Source: Olivibacter sp. XZL3
Lineage (GTDB): Bacteria > Bacteroidota > Bacteroidia > Sphingobacteriales > Sphingobacteriaceae
NCBI RefSeq assembly: GCF_004368405.1
Contig: NZ_SBJH01000008.1
Span: 124,001 to 188,000, forward strand
Length of the DNA stretch: 64,000 bases
Direction: 5' to 3'
The position numbers and the translations under genes are program-made. The first letter of the stretch is position 1. Each line of letters begins with the position of its first letter. Below are positions 8,670 through 17,280 of the stretch, piece by piece. Under the pieces are notes generated by a model. That model was given only the letters and a program-made list of their open reading frames with translations, ran no database searches and was not told the origin of the DNA.

Positions 8670-9353
8670 TTATTTCAGTAGTTGGTTCACGATATCGGGG
8701 ACGCCGATACTAGCCTTTTCAGCGATATTTGTTATACTTGTACCGGCGCTGTTGAGTTCTTGTGCGGCAGGGTCAATTAAGATTTTTCGAGCATTATAGG
8801 GTACAAAATTTAGTAAACTTGCGGCGGGATATACCTGAAGTGAAGTGCCGATGATCAGGAATATATCCGCTTTTCGACACACATCAATTGCGACCGACAT
8901 CATAGGAACCGGTTCGCCGAACCATACAACATGAGGACGCAGTTGCGAATTCTTTTTACAAAGATCTCCCATCTTGATTTCATCTCCCTGTATGTCATAG
9001 ATTAACGAAGGATCGACGGACGACTGTGCCTTTGTAATGAGTCCGTGCAAATGTATAATGTCGGTTGATCCGGCGCGTTCGTGTAAATCGTCGATATTTT
9101 GCGTTACAATAGTAACGTCAAACTTGGTTTCAAGTTCAGCAAGCGCTTCGTGGGCAGCGTTAGGCGTCGCTTCCAATACGGCTTTCCGCCTGATATTATA
9201 AAAGTGTTGAACTAGCTCGGCATTTCTCTGCCAGGCTTCAGGTGTAGCAACATCCTCTACGTTATATCCTTCCCATAAGCCATCATCTCCGCGGAACGTT
9301 TTAAGTCCACTTTCAGCTGATATCCCTGCTCCTGTAAATGCAACGACTTTCAT
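8670..9353 (-). CDS. cobB: NAD-dependent protein deacylase, Sir2 family (class III-like)
   Basis: Removes acyl groups from lysine using NAD+. Motifs are GAGISAESGLKTFRGDDGLWE (residues 8-27, NAD site), TQNIDDLHERAGS (84-106) and the catalytic HLHG (H103). FYNIRRK carries Y52 and R55 in the YxxR pattern that marks sirtuins able to remove succinyl or malonyl groups, as in SIRT5 and E. coli CobB. The region that normally binds zinc (residues 105-140) has only C132, so the four-cysteine zinc site is absent. At 227 aa it is a minimal sirtuin. It follows the DUF6580 gene by 18 nt, probably in the same transcript. Confidence 0.9.
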   Translation of the reverse strand: MKVVAFTGAGISAESGLKTFRGDDGLWEGYNVEDVATPEAWQRNAELVQHFYNIRRKAVLEATPNAAHEALAELETKFDVTIVTQNIDDLHERAGSTDIIHLHGLITKAQSSVDPSLIYDIQGDEIKMGDLCKKNSQLRPHVVWFGEPVPMMSVAIDVCRKADIFLIIGTSLQVYPAASLLNFVPYNARKILIDPAAQELNSAGTSITNIAEKASIGVPDIVNQLLK

Positions 9354-9371
9354 ATCCGCTTCTCGTTCTGC

Positions 9372-9962
9372 TTACCGAATGCTCAGCCCAGATGCCAAGT
9401 CAAGCCGCGGGAACTGGCGCTGTGCCCATTCAAAGCCGCCATATAAAATAGAACCATAGGCTAAATTACCTAATAATAGGTTTTTTTCGAAGGGAATAGC
9501 TTTTATATAGCAATTCACAAAACCAGCAGCATTCAAAGGGTAAAGCTGGCCGCTTATCCAAACACCGAAGTTAGTGACGATCCAATGAATCAATACGGAG
9601 GCGACAGCCGCCAAAAATACGTTCAACACCGATACCCGTTTAATCAGGCTACCGGCAAATACCATCAGCGCGAAGGCGACATAAACGTAAACAATGCCAT
9701 CATAGAACAAAGTAATCTGCCCGAAATAACCGTAGTTTATGACTACGTCTGAAATGAAAAGAGTTAATAAAGGAGCAATATAGGCTGTCCATCTGCTGCG
9801 AAAGTAAGTGCCCGCAAAAAGCGCGATAGCCCCAACAGGCGTAAAATTAGCCCAATCCCCGAATCGCCCCACATTAAGTATCCGTAAAAGTGCAGCACTG
9901 ATAATGATCAAAATGAGGATGATATTTCTCATGTTAAACCTATTTTTATCGCTGGTATTCAT
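9372..9962 (-). CDS. DUF6580-type integral membrane protein
   Basis: A 196-aa protein with about five to six hydrophobic segments (NIILILIIISAALLRI, AYIAPLLTLFISDVVINYGYFG, DGIVYVYVAFALMVFAGSLI, VLNVFLAAVASVLIHWIVTNF). The layout recalls ECF-type substrate-binding subunits, and I recall the DUF6580 family being described as a putative transport protein; the substrate is unknown. I keep the first ATG (9962) because a -7 box lies 18 nt upstream; an inner ATG at 9932 is the alternative. It precedes cobB by 18 nt, so the two are probably co-transcribed. Confidence 0.7.
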   Translation of the reverse strand: MNTSDKNRFNMRNIILILIIISAALLRILNVGRFGDWANFTPVGAIALFAGTYFRSRWTAYIAPLLTLFISDVVINYGYFGQITLFYDGIVYVYVAFALMVFAGSLIKRVSVLNVFLAAVASVLIHWIVTNFGVWISGQLYPLNAAGFVNCYIKAIPFEKNLLLGNLAYGSILYGGFEWAQRQFPRLDLASGLSIR

Positions 9963-9980
9963 ATTAATCTGTTTGATTTA

Positions 9981-9988
9981 CAAACTTA
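9981..9988 (-). promoter_or_regulatory. Candidate -7 element for the DUF6580-cobB unit
   Basis: The minus strand reads TAAGTTTG, a perfect TAnnTTTG, giving a leader of about 16 nt to the ATG at 9962. No clear -33 box. Confidence 0.4.
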
Positions 9989-10084
9989 GAGAAAATGCTT
10001 ATTATTAGCGAATTTAGTTGTTCTTATTCGTTATCGGTCGTTCGTTATTTTTCGCTAGTTCCAATTGTTGGTTGTGGCTCAGTT

Positions 10085-11536
10085 CTATAAATGAACATAT
10101 CGCATTTTGATCATGCTTGCATAGTTGTCGGGCTGCAACGTTCTTGCAGCCATCGGGATTTCGATGTGGATATTGTTGTTGACGATCTTCCACCGAAGTT
10201 TAGTTCGAGCTCCTACTAAGCTTAGCTCTTGCAGTTTAGCGCCTTCTTTTAGCGGTAACTCCAGTCGCTCCGGTAAGAGGCTGTCTTTCTCCTGATGCAG
10301 TACAAAAGCATAAACGGTATTTTCTTCTTTATTCTGTGTAAAGAAGATGTCGCCAAGCGAATATGGCGCTATGCTATTGGACGCATAAATTCCTTCACCG
10401 TATTTGCTTATCCATTTTCCTATTTCCTTTAGACGCTGATAAGCGACGGCATCCCAGTCGCCTTTCGGCCCGGGCGCGATATTGAGTAAGTAATTTCCAC
10501 CTCTGGATACAATTTTAATCAGATTGTGGACGATTTCCCGTGCCGGCTTATACTGGTCGTTCGGAACATAGCTGAATGAATTGCCCATGGTCATGCAAGA
10601 TTCCCAAGGAATGTCAAGTGGCTGGTCGGGAATAGACTGTTCGGGTGTTACATAGTTTTCATATTCGCCGGGTACCGTTCTGTCTACAATGATGATTCCC
10701 GGTTGTTTTAGCCGCGCCATTTCTGCAATTTTAGGCATGTCGATATCTTGTTCGGTTTTAATTCCTCGCTGCCATTCCACGGTGGTATCGACCGTCGCCA
10801 AAGGTCGTACCCAGCCGCCGTCAAGCCACAAAATGTCTATTTTGCCGTAATCAGTCATTAATTCGCTCACTTGATTGTAAGTGAAATCTTTGAATTGCTG
10901 CCAGCGTTCCGGGTATTTTTTCGGATCGTAGTTCACATTTCGGTCTTTTGGTGGAAAATAAGGCCACCAATAGTAGGGCGTATGCCAATCTGGTTTTGAA
11001 AAATAAGCGCCGATTTTAAACTGGTCATTTCGAAAGGCGTTGAAAATTTCTTTGGCGACATTAGCTCGGGGATTAGACGAAAATGGCGATTTAGGATCGG
11101 TAATCTTATAATCACTCTGCTTCGTATCGAACATCGCAAAGCCATCGTGGTGTTTGGTCGTAAATACTACGTACTTCATGCCGGCCTCTTTCGCTGCTTC
11201 TGCCCATTTTTCGGGGTTAAAATCTACCGGATTGAATTGTTTTTGTAAATCTTCATATGCCTTGACGTATTCGTAGTAACTTTCCGCATGTGGACCACGG
11301 CGCTGTGTCCATCCCTCGTCTTCCGGACAAAGGCTCCAGCTTTCGACAATGCCCCACTGGCTATAGGTGCCCCAATGCATAAAAAGGCCAAACTTTAAAT
11401 CGCCCCATTCTGCTAGGTTCTTTACAACCAAGGAATCAGTCGGTTTAATGTAGTCCGCCGACGTGTTATGTTCCTGGGCGACGGCTTGGGTGCACAGGCA
11501 AAGGCTCAATAGCCCAACTAAAAAATGCTTTATCAT
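10085..11536 (-). CDS. Secreted alpha-L-fucosidase (GH29)
   Basis: Releases terminal alpha-L-fucose from glycans. The protein is 483 aa from the ATG at 11536. A longer frame would begin at 11569 inside the upstream fucosidase gene, but the 11536 start lies 8 nt after that gene's stop and begins directly with a signal peptide (MIKHFLVGLLSLCLCTQAVAQ). The GH29 (beta/alpha)8 barrel shows FGLFMHWGTYSQWG near the start, YVVFTTKHHDGFAMFD, and ILWLDGGW, whose Asp is the expected nucleophile. A short C-terminal beta region follows (from about residue 395). Second gene of a two-fucosidase operon. Confidence 0.92.
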   Translation of the reverse strand: MIKHFLVGLLSLCLCTQAVAQEHNTSADYIKPTDSLVVKNLAEWGDLKFGLFMHWGTYSQWGIVESWSLCPEDEGWTQRRGPHAESYYEYVKAYEDLQKQFNPVDFNPEKWAEAAKEAGMKYVVFTTKHHDGFAMFDTKQSDYKITDPKSPFSSNPRANVAKEIFNAFRNDQFKIGAYFSKPDWHTPYYWWPYFPPKDRNVNYDPKKYPERWQQFKDFTYNQVSELMTDYGKIDILWLDGGWVRPLATVDTTVEWQRGIKTEQDIDMPKIAEMARLKQPGIIIVDRTVPGEYENYVTPEQSIPDQPLDIPWESCMTMGNSFSYVPNDQYKPAREIVHNLIKIVSRGGNYLLNIAPGPKGDWDAVAYQRLKEIGKWISKYGEGIYASNSIAPYSLGDIFFTQNKEENTVYAFVLHQEKDSLLPERLELPLKEGAKLQELSLVGARTKLRWKIVNNNIHIEIPMAARTLQPDNYASMIKMRYVHL

Positions 11537-11543
11537 TTCAGTA

Positions 11544-13376
11544 TTATAAATTGCTTTCAATCGCTCCAACGTTTTCCCTGTATAAGTCTAGCGGTCCATC
11601 TAACAAGAGTGCTATAACCGTCATATGCGGGTCAAGGCGGTCTTCCGGCACTGGGATGTAAGTAATGCCCGGCACCTGACTCCAATACAGCTTGTTATAA
11701 ATCTCCGGCGTTAATAGCGTACCTTCCCCTACGATACGAGCCCTTTGTATATGATTTTTAAGTCCTTTAAGCGCTATTGGTCCGGTGGGCTTGCCTTCGA
11801 TGAATAGAAATAATGTGGTTTTGTCTTCCGATAAAGCACTTAATCCCGTATAATGGCCTTCCGGAAGGCCATTTTTCGTATGGTGCAAGGCTTCTACGTG
11901 CTTAACTATCCATGGCTGTAAGTGCGGGTTGCTTGGTAAAGTATAACCGTAAGCATCGTATTTTAAATTGCTGTTATCGAAGGGGTTGTAGCCAATGCTG
12001 ATGCTCCCTACGATGGATTGAATTTGCGATTGCAAGTCCACCGTTGATTGCTCCACTTGTTCATAATCTACCGCGCGTTCCTGCGGAGTGCCTAATTGCA
12101 ATGCTTCCGCTAACTCAATAGCGACAACCGTTGCATCCTTATCTTCCCCTGTTGCGGGTATGTTTATGGAAAGGCTGTGGTGTTGCTGCTGAAAAGGAAC
12201 GCGGCCACTATAGCCTAAGATTTTTACTGCTTTTACGTGGGATACTAACTGATTGACAGTTATTGTTTTATTGTCTTTCTTGTCAAGAAACAGATAAATT
12301 GTTTTACTGTCTTTTGACAGCGTTGATTTGCCGACAAAATGTCCGTTAGGCAGACCTGCCTGCGTCCCGTAAATCGCTTGCTGGTTTTTATTCGTCCATC
12401 TTCCCAGTTCGTTAAGTACGGCTATTTGCTCCGCAGGAATGCTGCCGTCAGCACGGGGCCCGATATCCAGCAGCAGATTCCCTCCCATGCTGATGCAATC
12501 GATCAGCGTACGGATAATCATATTAGCGGATTTGTAATGGCGGTCGTAAGGTTGGTATCCCCATGAGTCGTTTATCGTGTAACAGAGTTCCCAATATGGA
12601 TTCGTTGGTTTAAGTACCGGAACTCCTTGCTCTGGCGTATCGTAATCGCCATAGCCGGTTAACCGGGCATTGACAATAATATTGGGGTTGTGTTTCCTCA
12701 GGTTCGCGATTATCTTATTCGCTTGCCATTCTTCAGCACTATGTTCCCAGTCACCATCAAACCAGAGAAGATCCGGGCGGTAACGAGAGGAAAGCTCCTC
12801 CAGCTGTCTAAGCATATAACTTTGGTACCGCTGCCAACGTTTCGGGCTATCTTTTAGCGTGTACCTCTTTCTCGTTCGTGTAAAAATATCGTAATCGTCA
12901 TTACTCCAGTCGGGCAACGAGAAATAAATACCGGTTTTGATGCCCTTCGCTTTCAACGAGCTCACAAAAGGGCTCAATACATCCTGTTTCGCGGCACTGT
13001 GCTTTTTGGTCGTAATCGCTTTTTCAGCTTCACTGTCCCATAAGGCGATTCCATCATGGTGTTTGGCGGTAATGACGGCATATTTAGCGCCGCTCGACTC
13101 AATCAAACTCGCCCATTGTTGTGGATTATATTGCGATGCGGTGAATCCATTCAATTGCTGCATATAGGCATCATGATCCAAATAATTGTTAAAAAACGAC
13201 CAGGACTCGGAGATACCGTTTACCGCATAAACGCCCCAGTGAATAAATATACCTAGTTTGGCGTCTTCAAACCATTCCATTTTTAACTCGTCGGTGTTTT
13301 TTTTGTTTTCTTGCGCAGCGAGGGACAAGAAGGCCGATCCGGCTAAAAGGAAGGTTATTGCTCTTTTTATTAACAT
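11544..13376 (-). CDS. Secreted alpha-L-fucosidase (GH29) with duplicated C-terminal module
   Basis: First gene of the fucosidase operon, 610 aa, with signal peptide MLIKRAITFLLAGSAFLSLAAQ. The GH29 barrel has LGIFIHWGVYAVNG, YAVITAKHHDGIALWD and LLWFDGDW (nucleophile Asp). After the barrel (about residue 345) there are two similar segments of roughly 90 residues: one starts GLPNGHFVGKSTLSKD (about 350) and one GLPEGHYTGLSALSED (about 505). Both continue with a beta strand and a conserved H(V/I)-(K/Q)-x-(A/V)-(K/R)-I-(L/V)-G pattern, so the C-terminal beta-sandwich looks duplicated. That explains its length compared with the 483-aa neighbour. Paired fucosidases suggest host-glycan or algal-fucan use. 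Confidence 0.92.
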   Translation of the reverse strand: MLIKRAITFLLAGSAFLSLAAQENKKNTDELKMEWFEDAKLGIFIHWGVYAVNGISESWSFFNNYLDHDAYMQQLNGFTASQYNPQQWASLIESSGAKYAVITAKHHDGIALWDSEAEKAITTKKHSAAKQDVLSPFVSSLKAKGIKTGIYFSLPDWSNDDYDIFTRTRKRYTLKDSPKRWQRYQSYMLRQLEELSSRYRPDLLWFDGDWEHSAEEWQANKIIANLRKHNPNIIVNARLTGYGDYDTPEQGVPVLKPTNPYWELCYTINDSWGYQPYDRHYKSANMIIRTLIDCISMGGNLLLDIGPRADGSIPAEQIAVLNELGRWTNKNQQAIYGTQAGLPNGHFVGKSTLSKDSKTIYLFLDKKDNKTITVNQLVSHVKAVKILGYSGRVPFQQQHHSLSINIPATGEDKDATVVAIELAEALQLGTPQERAVDYEQVEQSTVDLQSQIQSIVGSISIGYNPFDNSNLKYDAYGYTLPSNPHLQPWIVKHVEALHHTKNGLPEGHYTGLSALSEDKTTLFLFIEGKPTGPIALKGLKNHIQRARIVGEGTLLTPEIYNKLYWSQVPGITYIPVPEDRLDPHMTVIALLLDGPLDLYRENVGAIESNL

Positions 13377-13405
13377 AAGTGACGGGCAGATTTTAAATTT
13401 TTCGA

Positions 13406-13436
13406 TAAAGATAGTTGATTTCTCATTTTAGCCAAA
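13406..13436 (-). promoter_or_regulatory. Promoter of the fucosidase operon
   Basis: On the minus strand TTTG (13433-13436) and TATCTTTA (13406-13413) are separated by exactly 19 nt, matching the Bacteroidota TTTG-N19-TAnnTTTG promoter except for the last base. The leader to the ATG at 13376 would be about 28 nt. Confidence 0.6.
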
Positions 13437-13500
13437 GAAATCCGGTTCTAGATTGAAAAATACATTAACTTTATATTTATTTATTCCTAAAACCCGTTCA

Positions 13501-14616
13501 ATGAAGATAATTCTACTTCCATTCTATGTAAAACTCGCTTGCGTTTTGCTGAGCATATTGCTTATAGGTTATTTGGCCGTTCTGGGGCACACGATTCTGG
13601 CGCCCTTGATTTTTGGATTTTTATGTGCCGTGTTATTGTTGCCCTTAGCTAATTTTTTAGAGCGTAGATTAAAAATGCCGAGATCGCTGTCCTCGCTATT
13701 GTCGTCTATTACCTTGGTCATCTTTATAGTCGCTGTCTTTACCTTGTTGGGTACGCAGCTTTCGTCTTTAGCAAAAGACTGGCCTGCATTTAAGCAGCAG
13801 CTGCTTAGTTCGGCCGCCGACCTGCAGGTTTGGATATCGCAGACTTTTCACGTGAATAACAAAGCCCAGATAGACTACATAAATGAGGCAGCCTCCAAGT
13901 CGCTCTCTACCGGTACTACGATTTTAAGTAAAACATTGATGTCATTGTCATCTCTGCTTTTACTTTTATTATTCTCTTTTCTTTATACCTTCTTTATACT
14001 TTTCCACAGAAGATTGATTCTTAGGTTTTTGGTGAATTCATTTAAAAAGAAGCACAGCTCGGTGGTATACGAGATCGTCTATCAGATTCAGTATATAATT
14101 AAACGCTATATAGTGGGCTTGTTCTTGCAAATGCTGATTGTCACGCTTTTGACCTGTACAGCCTTTTATTTCATTGATGTGAAATATACCTTCCTACTAG
14201 GATTGATTACCGGCATTTTTAACATTATCCCTTACATCGGCATTTTTACCGCCTTAATTATAACGGTTTTGATCACCTTTGCAACATCGACCGTTACACA
14301 TGTGCTTTTTGTCATCGTCGCATTGGTACTCATTCATGCGGTAGACGGGAATTATATTATGCCGAAAATTGTCGGCTCAAAAGTGCAAATCAATACGTTA
14401 ATTGCGCTGATTGGTTTGGTGCTGGGCGAAATGCTGTGGGGAATTACCGGTATGTTTTTGTCGATTCCGATGATTGCTATTATGAAAGTAATTTTTGATC
14501 GTGTGCCGGAGCTAAAACCATGGGGTCTACTGTTAGGCGATGAAAGTAGCGGCGTAGGAAGTTATATGAAAATTCCGGGACGTAAAAAGCTGAAAAGTGA
14601 GGGAATATCGCATTGA
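13501..14616 (+). CDS. AI-2E family (PerM-like) transporter
   Basis: An inner-membrane protein of 371 aa from the ATG at 13501; an in-frame TTG at 13453 would add 16 residues without improving the first membrane segment. It has about eight hydrophobic segments: two at the N terminus (LACVLLSILLIGYLAVLGHTIL, LIFGFLCAVLLLPLANFL), a long soluble stretch, then several including FLLGLITGIFNIIPYIGIFTALII. The conserved (I/F)xxxPxxG motif (NIIPYIG) and HAVDGNYIMPKIVGSKV are typical. The AI-2E label is historical; members act as ion or small-molecule exporters and the substrate here is unknown. Divergent from the fucosidase operon. Confidence 0.88.
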   Translation: MKIILLPFYVKLACVLLSILLIGYLAVLGHTILAPLIFGFLCAVLLLPLANFLERRLKMPRSLSSLLSSITLVIFIVAVFTLLGTQLSSLAKDWPAFKQQLLSSAADLQVWISQTFHVNNKAQIDYINEAASKSLSTGTTILSKTLMSLSSLLLLLLFSFLYTFFILFHRRLILRFLVNSFKKKHSSVVYEIVYQIQYIIKRYIVGLFLQMLIVTLLTCTAFYFIDVKYTFLLGLITGIFNIIPYIGIFTALIITVLITFATSTVTHVLFVIVALVLIHAVDGNYIMPKIVGSKVQINTLIALIGLVLGEMLWGITGMFLSIPMIAIMKVIFDRVPELKPWGLLLGDESSGVGSYMKIPGRKKLKSEGISH

Positions 14617-14671
14617 GTAAATAGGGTGTCATATTTGGTTTTGTGCAATTCCTGATAAAACTTATCAATTC

Positions 14672-14695
14672 TGTTGTCGTTTATAGTAGACAACA
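14672..14695. promoter_or_regulatory. Inverted repeat upstream of aldo/keto reductase
   Basis: TGTTGTC (14672-14678) and GACAACA (14689-14695) form a perfect 7-bp inverted repeat with a 10-nt spacer, ending 15 nt before the reductase ATG. Its position over the expected promoter fits a repressor or activator operator. It could instead be a hairpin that ends the upstream transcript. Confidence 0.35.
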
Positions 14696-14710
14696 AAATT
14701 AATTTGCGTA

Positions 14711-15664
14711 ATGACACATAAAAGAAAGTTAGGTTTGACACCGTTGGAAGTTTCTCCCATAGCTTTTGGCGGTAACGTTTTTGGATGGACTTTGGATGAA
14801 GCCGCCTCTTTTCAGATGTTGGATGCATTCATCGATAGCGACTATAACTTTATAGACACAGCAGATGTATATTCTAAATGGGTGCAAGGAAATAAAGGCG
14901 GTGAATCTGAAACCATCATTGGCAAGTGGTTGTCAAAACGGGGAAAACGCGATGATGTGGTAATCGCTACCAAATTGGGAGCCGAGATGGACAAAGACAA
15001 AAAGGGCTTGAAGGCCTCTTACGTTAAAGAAGCTGTAGAAGCTTCATTACTCAGATTGAAAACCGATTATATCGATCTCTATCAAACGCATTATGATGAT
15101 GAGGCGACGCCGGTTGAGGAAACAATGGAAGCTTTGAATAAGCTTATTGAGGAGGGTAAAGTCCGTTACATAGGGGCCTCTAATTTTAAGGCAGCGCGAA
15201 TTGCGGAATCTAACGCATTCGCTAGAAAAAATAATCTACAGCCTTATGTAAGTATTCAGCCGCTTTATAACCTTTATGACCGTCAAAAATTTGAAGCGGA
15301 ATATCTCCCCTTGGTGCAAGACGAAAACTTAGCCGTGCTCAATTATTATGCATTGGCAAGCGGCTTTCTTACCGGTAAATATCGAAGTGAAGACGATTTG
15401 AGCAAAAGTCCGCGAGGCGAATCCGTAAAACACTATTTGACGGAACGAGGTGAGCGTATTATAGTGGCTTTGGAGGAAGTGGCTGCTAACAAAGGGGCCA
15501 GCAAAGCGCAGATTTCGATCGCTTGGTTGTTGCACAAGCCTTTTATTACCGCGCCGATTGCGAGTGCTACGAACGAGAAGCAGCTCCACGACCTACTTAC
15601 TTCGGCGGAAATTACCTTAACGCCTGAAGAAATAACACTTTTGGACAATGCCAGCAGCTATTGA
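14711..15664 (+). CDS. Aldo/keto reductase
   Basis: NADPH-dependent reductase of the aldo/keto reductase fold, 317 aa, cytoplasmic. The catalytic tetrad is visible: Asp and Tyr in FIDTADVYSKW, Lys in VVIATKLG and His in DLYQTHYDD. The late RYIGASNF and ASATNEKQLHDLL segments match the cofactor-binding end. The physiological substrate cannot be read from the sequence; relatives act on sugars or on detoxification substrates. It stands alone, with an inverted repeat just upstream and a long imperfect stem-loop after the stop. Confidence 0.9.
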   Translation: MTHKRKLGLTPLEVSPIAFGGNVFGWTLDEAASFQMLDAFIDSDYNFIDTADVYSKWVQGNKGGESETIIGKWLSKRGKRDDVVIATKLGAEMDKDKKGLKASYVKEAVEASLLRLKTDYIDLYQTHYDDEATPVEETMEALNKLIEEGKVRYIGASNFKAARIAESNAFARKNNLQPYVSIQPLYNLYDRQKFEAEYLPLVQDENLAVLNYYALASGFLTGKYRSEDDLSKSPRGESVKHYLTERGERIIVALEEVAANKGASKAQISIAWLLHKPFITAPIASATNEKQLHDLLTSAEITLTPEEITLLDNASSY

Positions 15665-15673
15665 TAGCTGATT

Positions 15674-15735
15674 GGGAGTAGCTAGTAGGGAAATAGTTGG
15701 GTGGGGTAAGTAAGTTTCCCCTACTCACTGCTCCC
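15674..15735. terminator. Long imperfect stem-loop between convergent genes
   Basis: GGGAGTAG (15674-15681) pairs with CTGCTCCC (15728-15735) with one G-U, and inside it GTAGGGAAA pairs with TTTCCCCTAC with one bulge. It lies between the convergent reductase and mqnA genes, so it may stop transcription from both sides. There is no strong T tract, and its wording (GGGAGTAG, CTAGTAGGG) resembles the decayed repeat sequence found in other intergenic regions of this window. Confidence 0.45.
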
Positions 15736-15745
15736 TTATTCCCTT

Positions 15746-16465
15746 CTAAAGCGCTTGAATATACTGATGAAATAACCGGATCGCTTGTCTTTTTTTATCC
15801 GTGAGCGCGAAGTCGATCGAGTGTTTAAGATAATGGGCGATGTCAAAGTCGTCTCGCTTAGGCAGTGCTTCTATGACTTTGTCCCGGTTGTCCAATCCAA
15901 ATTTCATGGACTCATTAAAGCGTGAAATAAAATCAAGCGGCAAGGACCTGTTCGCGGCCCAAACTGCAAAAGCGAATGGTAACCCGGTAAAATTCATCCA
16001 TTCTTCTCCCATATCATATACGAAAGGAAGGCTGTCTTTCTTTCCGAAGGTTCTATCGCCTATTTCTACAAAAGCATCGGCATTTAAATCTTCGGTCAGT
16101 TCGACCGGTTGTTTCCAAAAATTCTTCAGTAATACCCTCGCCAGGTTGTTGGAGGTGCGTGATTGCTTGTCAAGTCGAAGTGTTTTTATCTCAGTAATTG
16201 GTTTATTACTAAAAATAAATACCGAGTTGACCGCCCCGGTTGCGCCGATACAGTAATCAGCTATAATTTCATAGCCCGGAACATGCAACAAGGCTGCGAC
16301 AGGTACCAGGCCTATGTCCGTCTGCCGGTCAATCAGCTTCTGCGCGCAGGTACTGGGGATGTCTAGGCTTAATTCAATTTCATTAATAAGTGGCGTATTT
16401 TTTATGCCATAGATAAAAGGGGTCGTATTTGTATAAGATACGGCTGATACGTTTATTTTATTCAT
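15746..16465 (-). CDS. mqnA: Menaquinone biosynthesis protein MqnA (chorismate dehydratase)
   Basis: Converts chorismate to 3-[(1-carboxyvinyl)oxy]benzoate, the first step of the futalosine route to menaquinone. At 239 aa it has the periplasmic-binding-protein-like MqnA fold but no signal peptide. Typical segments are NVSAVSYTNTTPFIYG at the start, DIGLVPVAALLHVPGYEII and the C-terminal FGLDNRD. It is the third gene of a minus-strand cluster with the histidine phosphatase (16 nt upstream) and mqnE. Bacteria with this route lack the classical Men pathway, so this tells something about the organism's quinone chemistry. Confidence 0.88.
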   Translation of the reverse strand: MNKINVSAVSYTNTTPFIYGIKNTPLINEIELSLDIPSTCAQKLIDRQTDIGLVPVAALLHVPGYEIIADYCIGATGAVNSVFIFSNKPITEIKTLRLDKQSRTSNNLARVLLKNFWKQPVELTEDLNADAFVEIGDRTFGKKDSLPFVYDMGEEWMNFTGLPFAFAVWAANRSLPLDFISRFNESMKFGLDNRDKVIEALPKRDDFDIAHYLKHSIDFALTDKKRQAIRLFHQYIQAL

Positions 16466-16481
16466 GTGTGCTATTTAAAAA

Positions 16482-17132
16482 CTATTCAGCGTTTTGGAGT
16501 TCGGCTAAATGATTAATGTTGTAGTGGTCTTCTATTGTAAAGACTCCATTGTCATATGAAACTAGGTACAAAGCAGTGTTCATATGCGGAAAGTCGTCCA
16601 TTTCAGAAAGCGGTTTGTTTACCAGCAAGCAAAGGAGGATACGCATGGCCCGACCGTGCATACATATCAACACCACATCTTCGTTCGGTTGCGATGTGAT
16701 GTAATCCATTGCCTTTTTTTGCCTTTTTTGCACTTGATTTGGACTTTCGCCACCTTCTATGCTTACGTCCAGTTTACCTTCGCTCCATTGTTGAGTAATG
16801 GAGTTGAATCCGGTCATAATGTTAGTCGACTGTTCTTTCCCTTCATAGATTCCCCAGCTTATTTCGTCTAAACCATCTAGCTGCTCCCAGGGAAGGCCTT
16901 GTTCAATGAATTTGGCCACCGTTTGATGCGTTCTGATCAACGTGGACGTATATATTTTGTCGAAGTTTATTCCTTTGTAGGCATCGTAAAAAGCTTGTGC
17001 TTGTCGCTGTCCGAAAGCATTTAATGGTGTGTTAACACCTTTGCCCTGCACTATTCCTTGTTTATTTAAGTCCGTTTCTCCGTGTCTAATAATATAGAAT
17101 AATTTTTTCACCTGTAAATAGTTTTTATCCAT
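16482..17132 (-). CDS. Histidine phosphatase family protein (phosphoglycerate mutase-like)
   Basis: A 216-aa cytoplasmic phosphatase of the RHG superfamily. The N-terminal FYIIRHGETDLNKQG holds the catalytic phospho-His and its Arg; LICMHGRAMRILLCLL holds the second His. A Glu in GLDEISWGIYEG is the likely proton donor. Members act as phosphatases on sugar phosphates, nucleotides or cofactors, so the substrate is open. Its position between mqnE and mqnA (16 nt before mqnA) hints at co-expression with menaquinone synthesis, but a direct role there is not established. Confidence 0.87.
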   Translation of the reverse strand: MDKNYLQVKKLFYIIRHGETDLNKQGIVQGKGVNTPLNAFGQRQAQAFYDAYKGINFDKIYTSTLIRTHQTVAKFIEQGLPWEQLDGLDEISWGIYEGKEQSTNIMTGFNSITQQWSEGKLDVSIEGGESPNQVQKRQKKAMDYITSQPNEDVVLICMHGRAMRILLCLLVNKPLSEMDDFPHMNTALYLVSYDNGVFTIEDHYNINHLAELQNAE

Positions 17133-17280
17133 CAGTCAAATGCCCGCCTGTCGATAGCTTGAGCTTACCATCTTTTAAAATTTGTCCTCAGCCACATAAT
17201 CCTTAAAACTCCTGCTCAGAACTCCATAGGTTTACAGCTTGCTACTTAAAACGTAGCACTTATAACCTACAACTCCGGCG

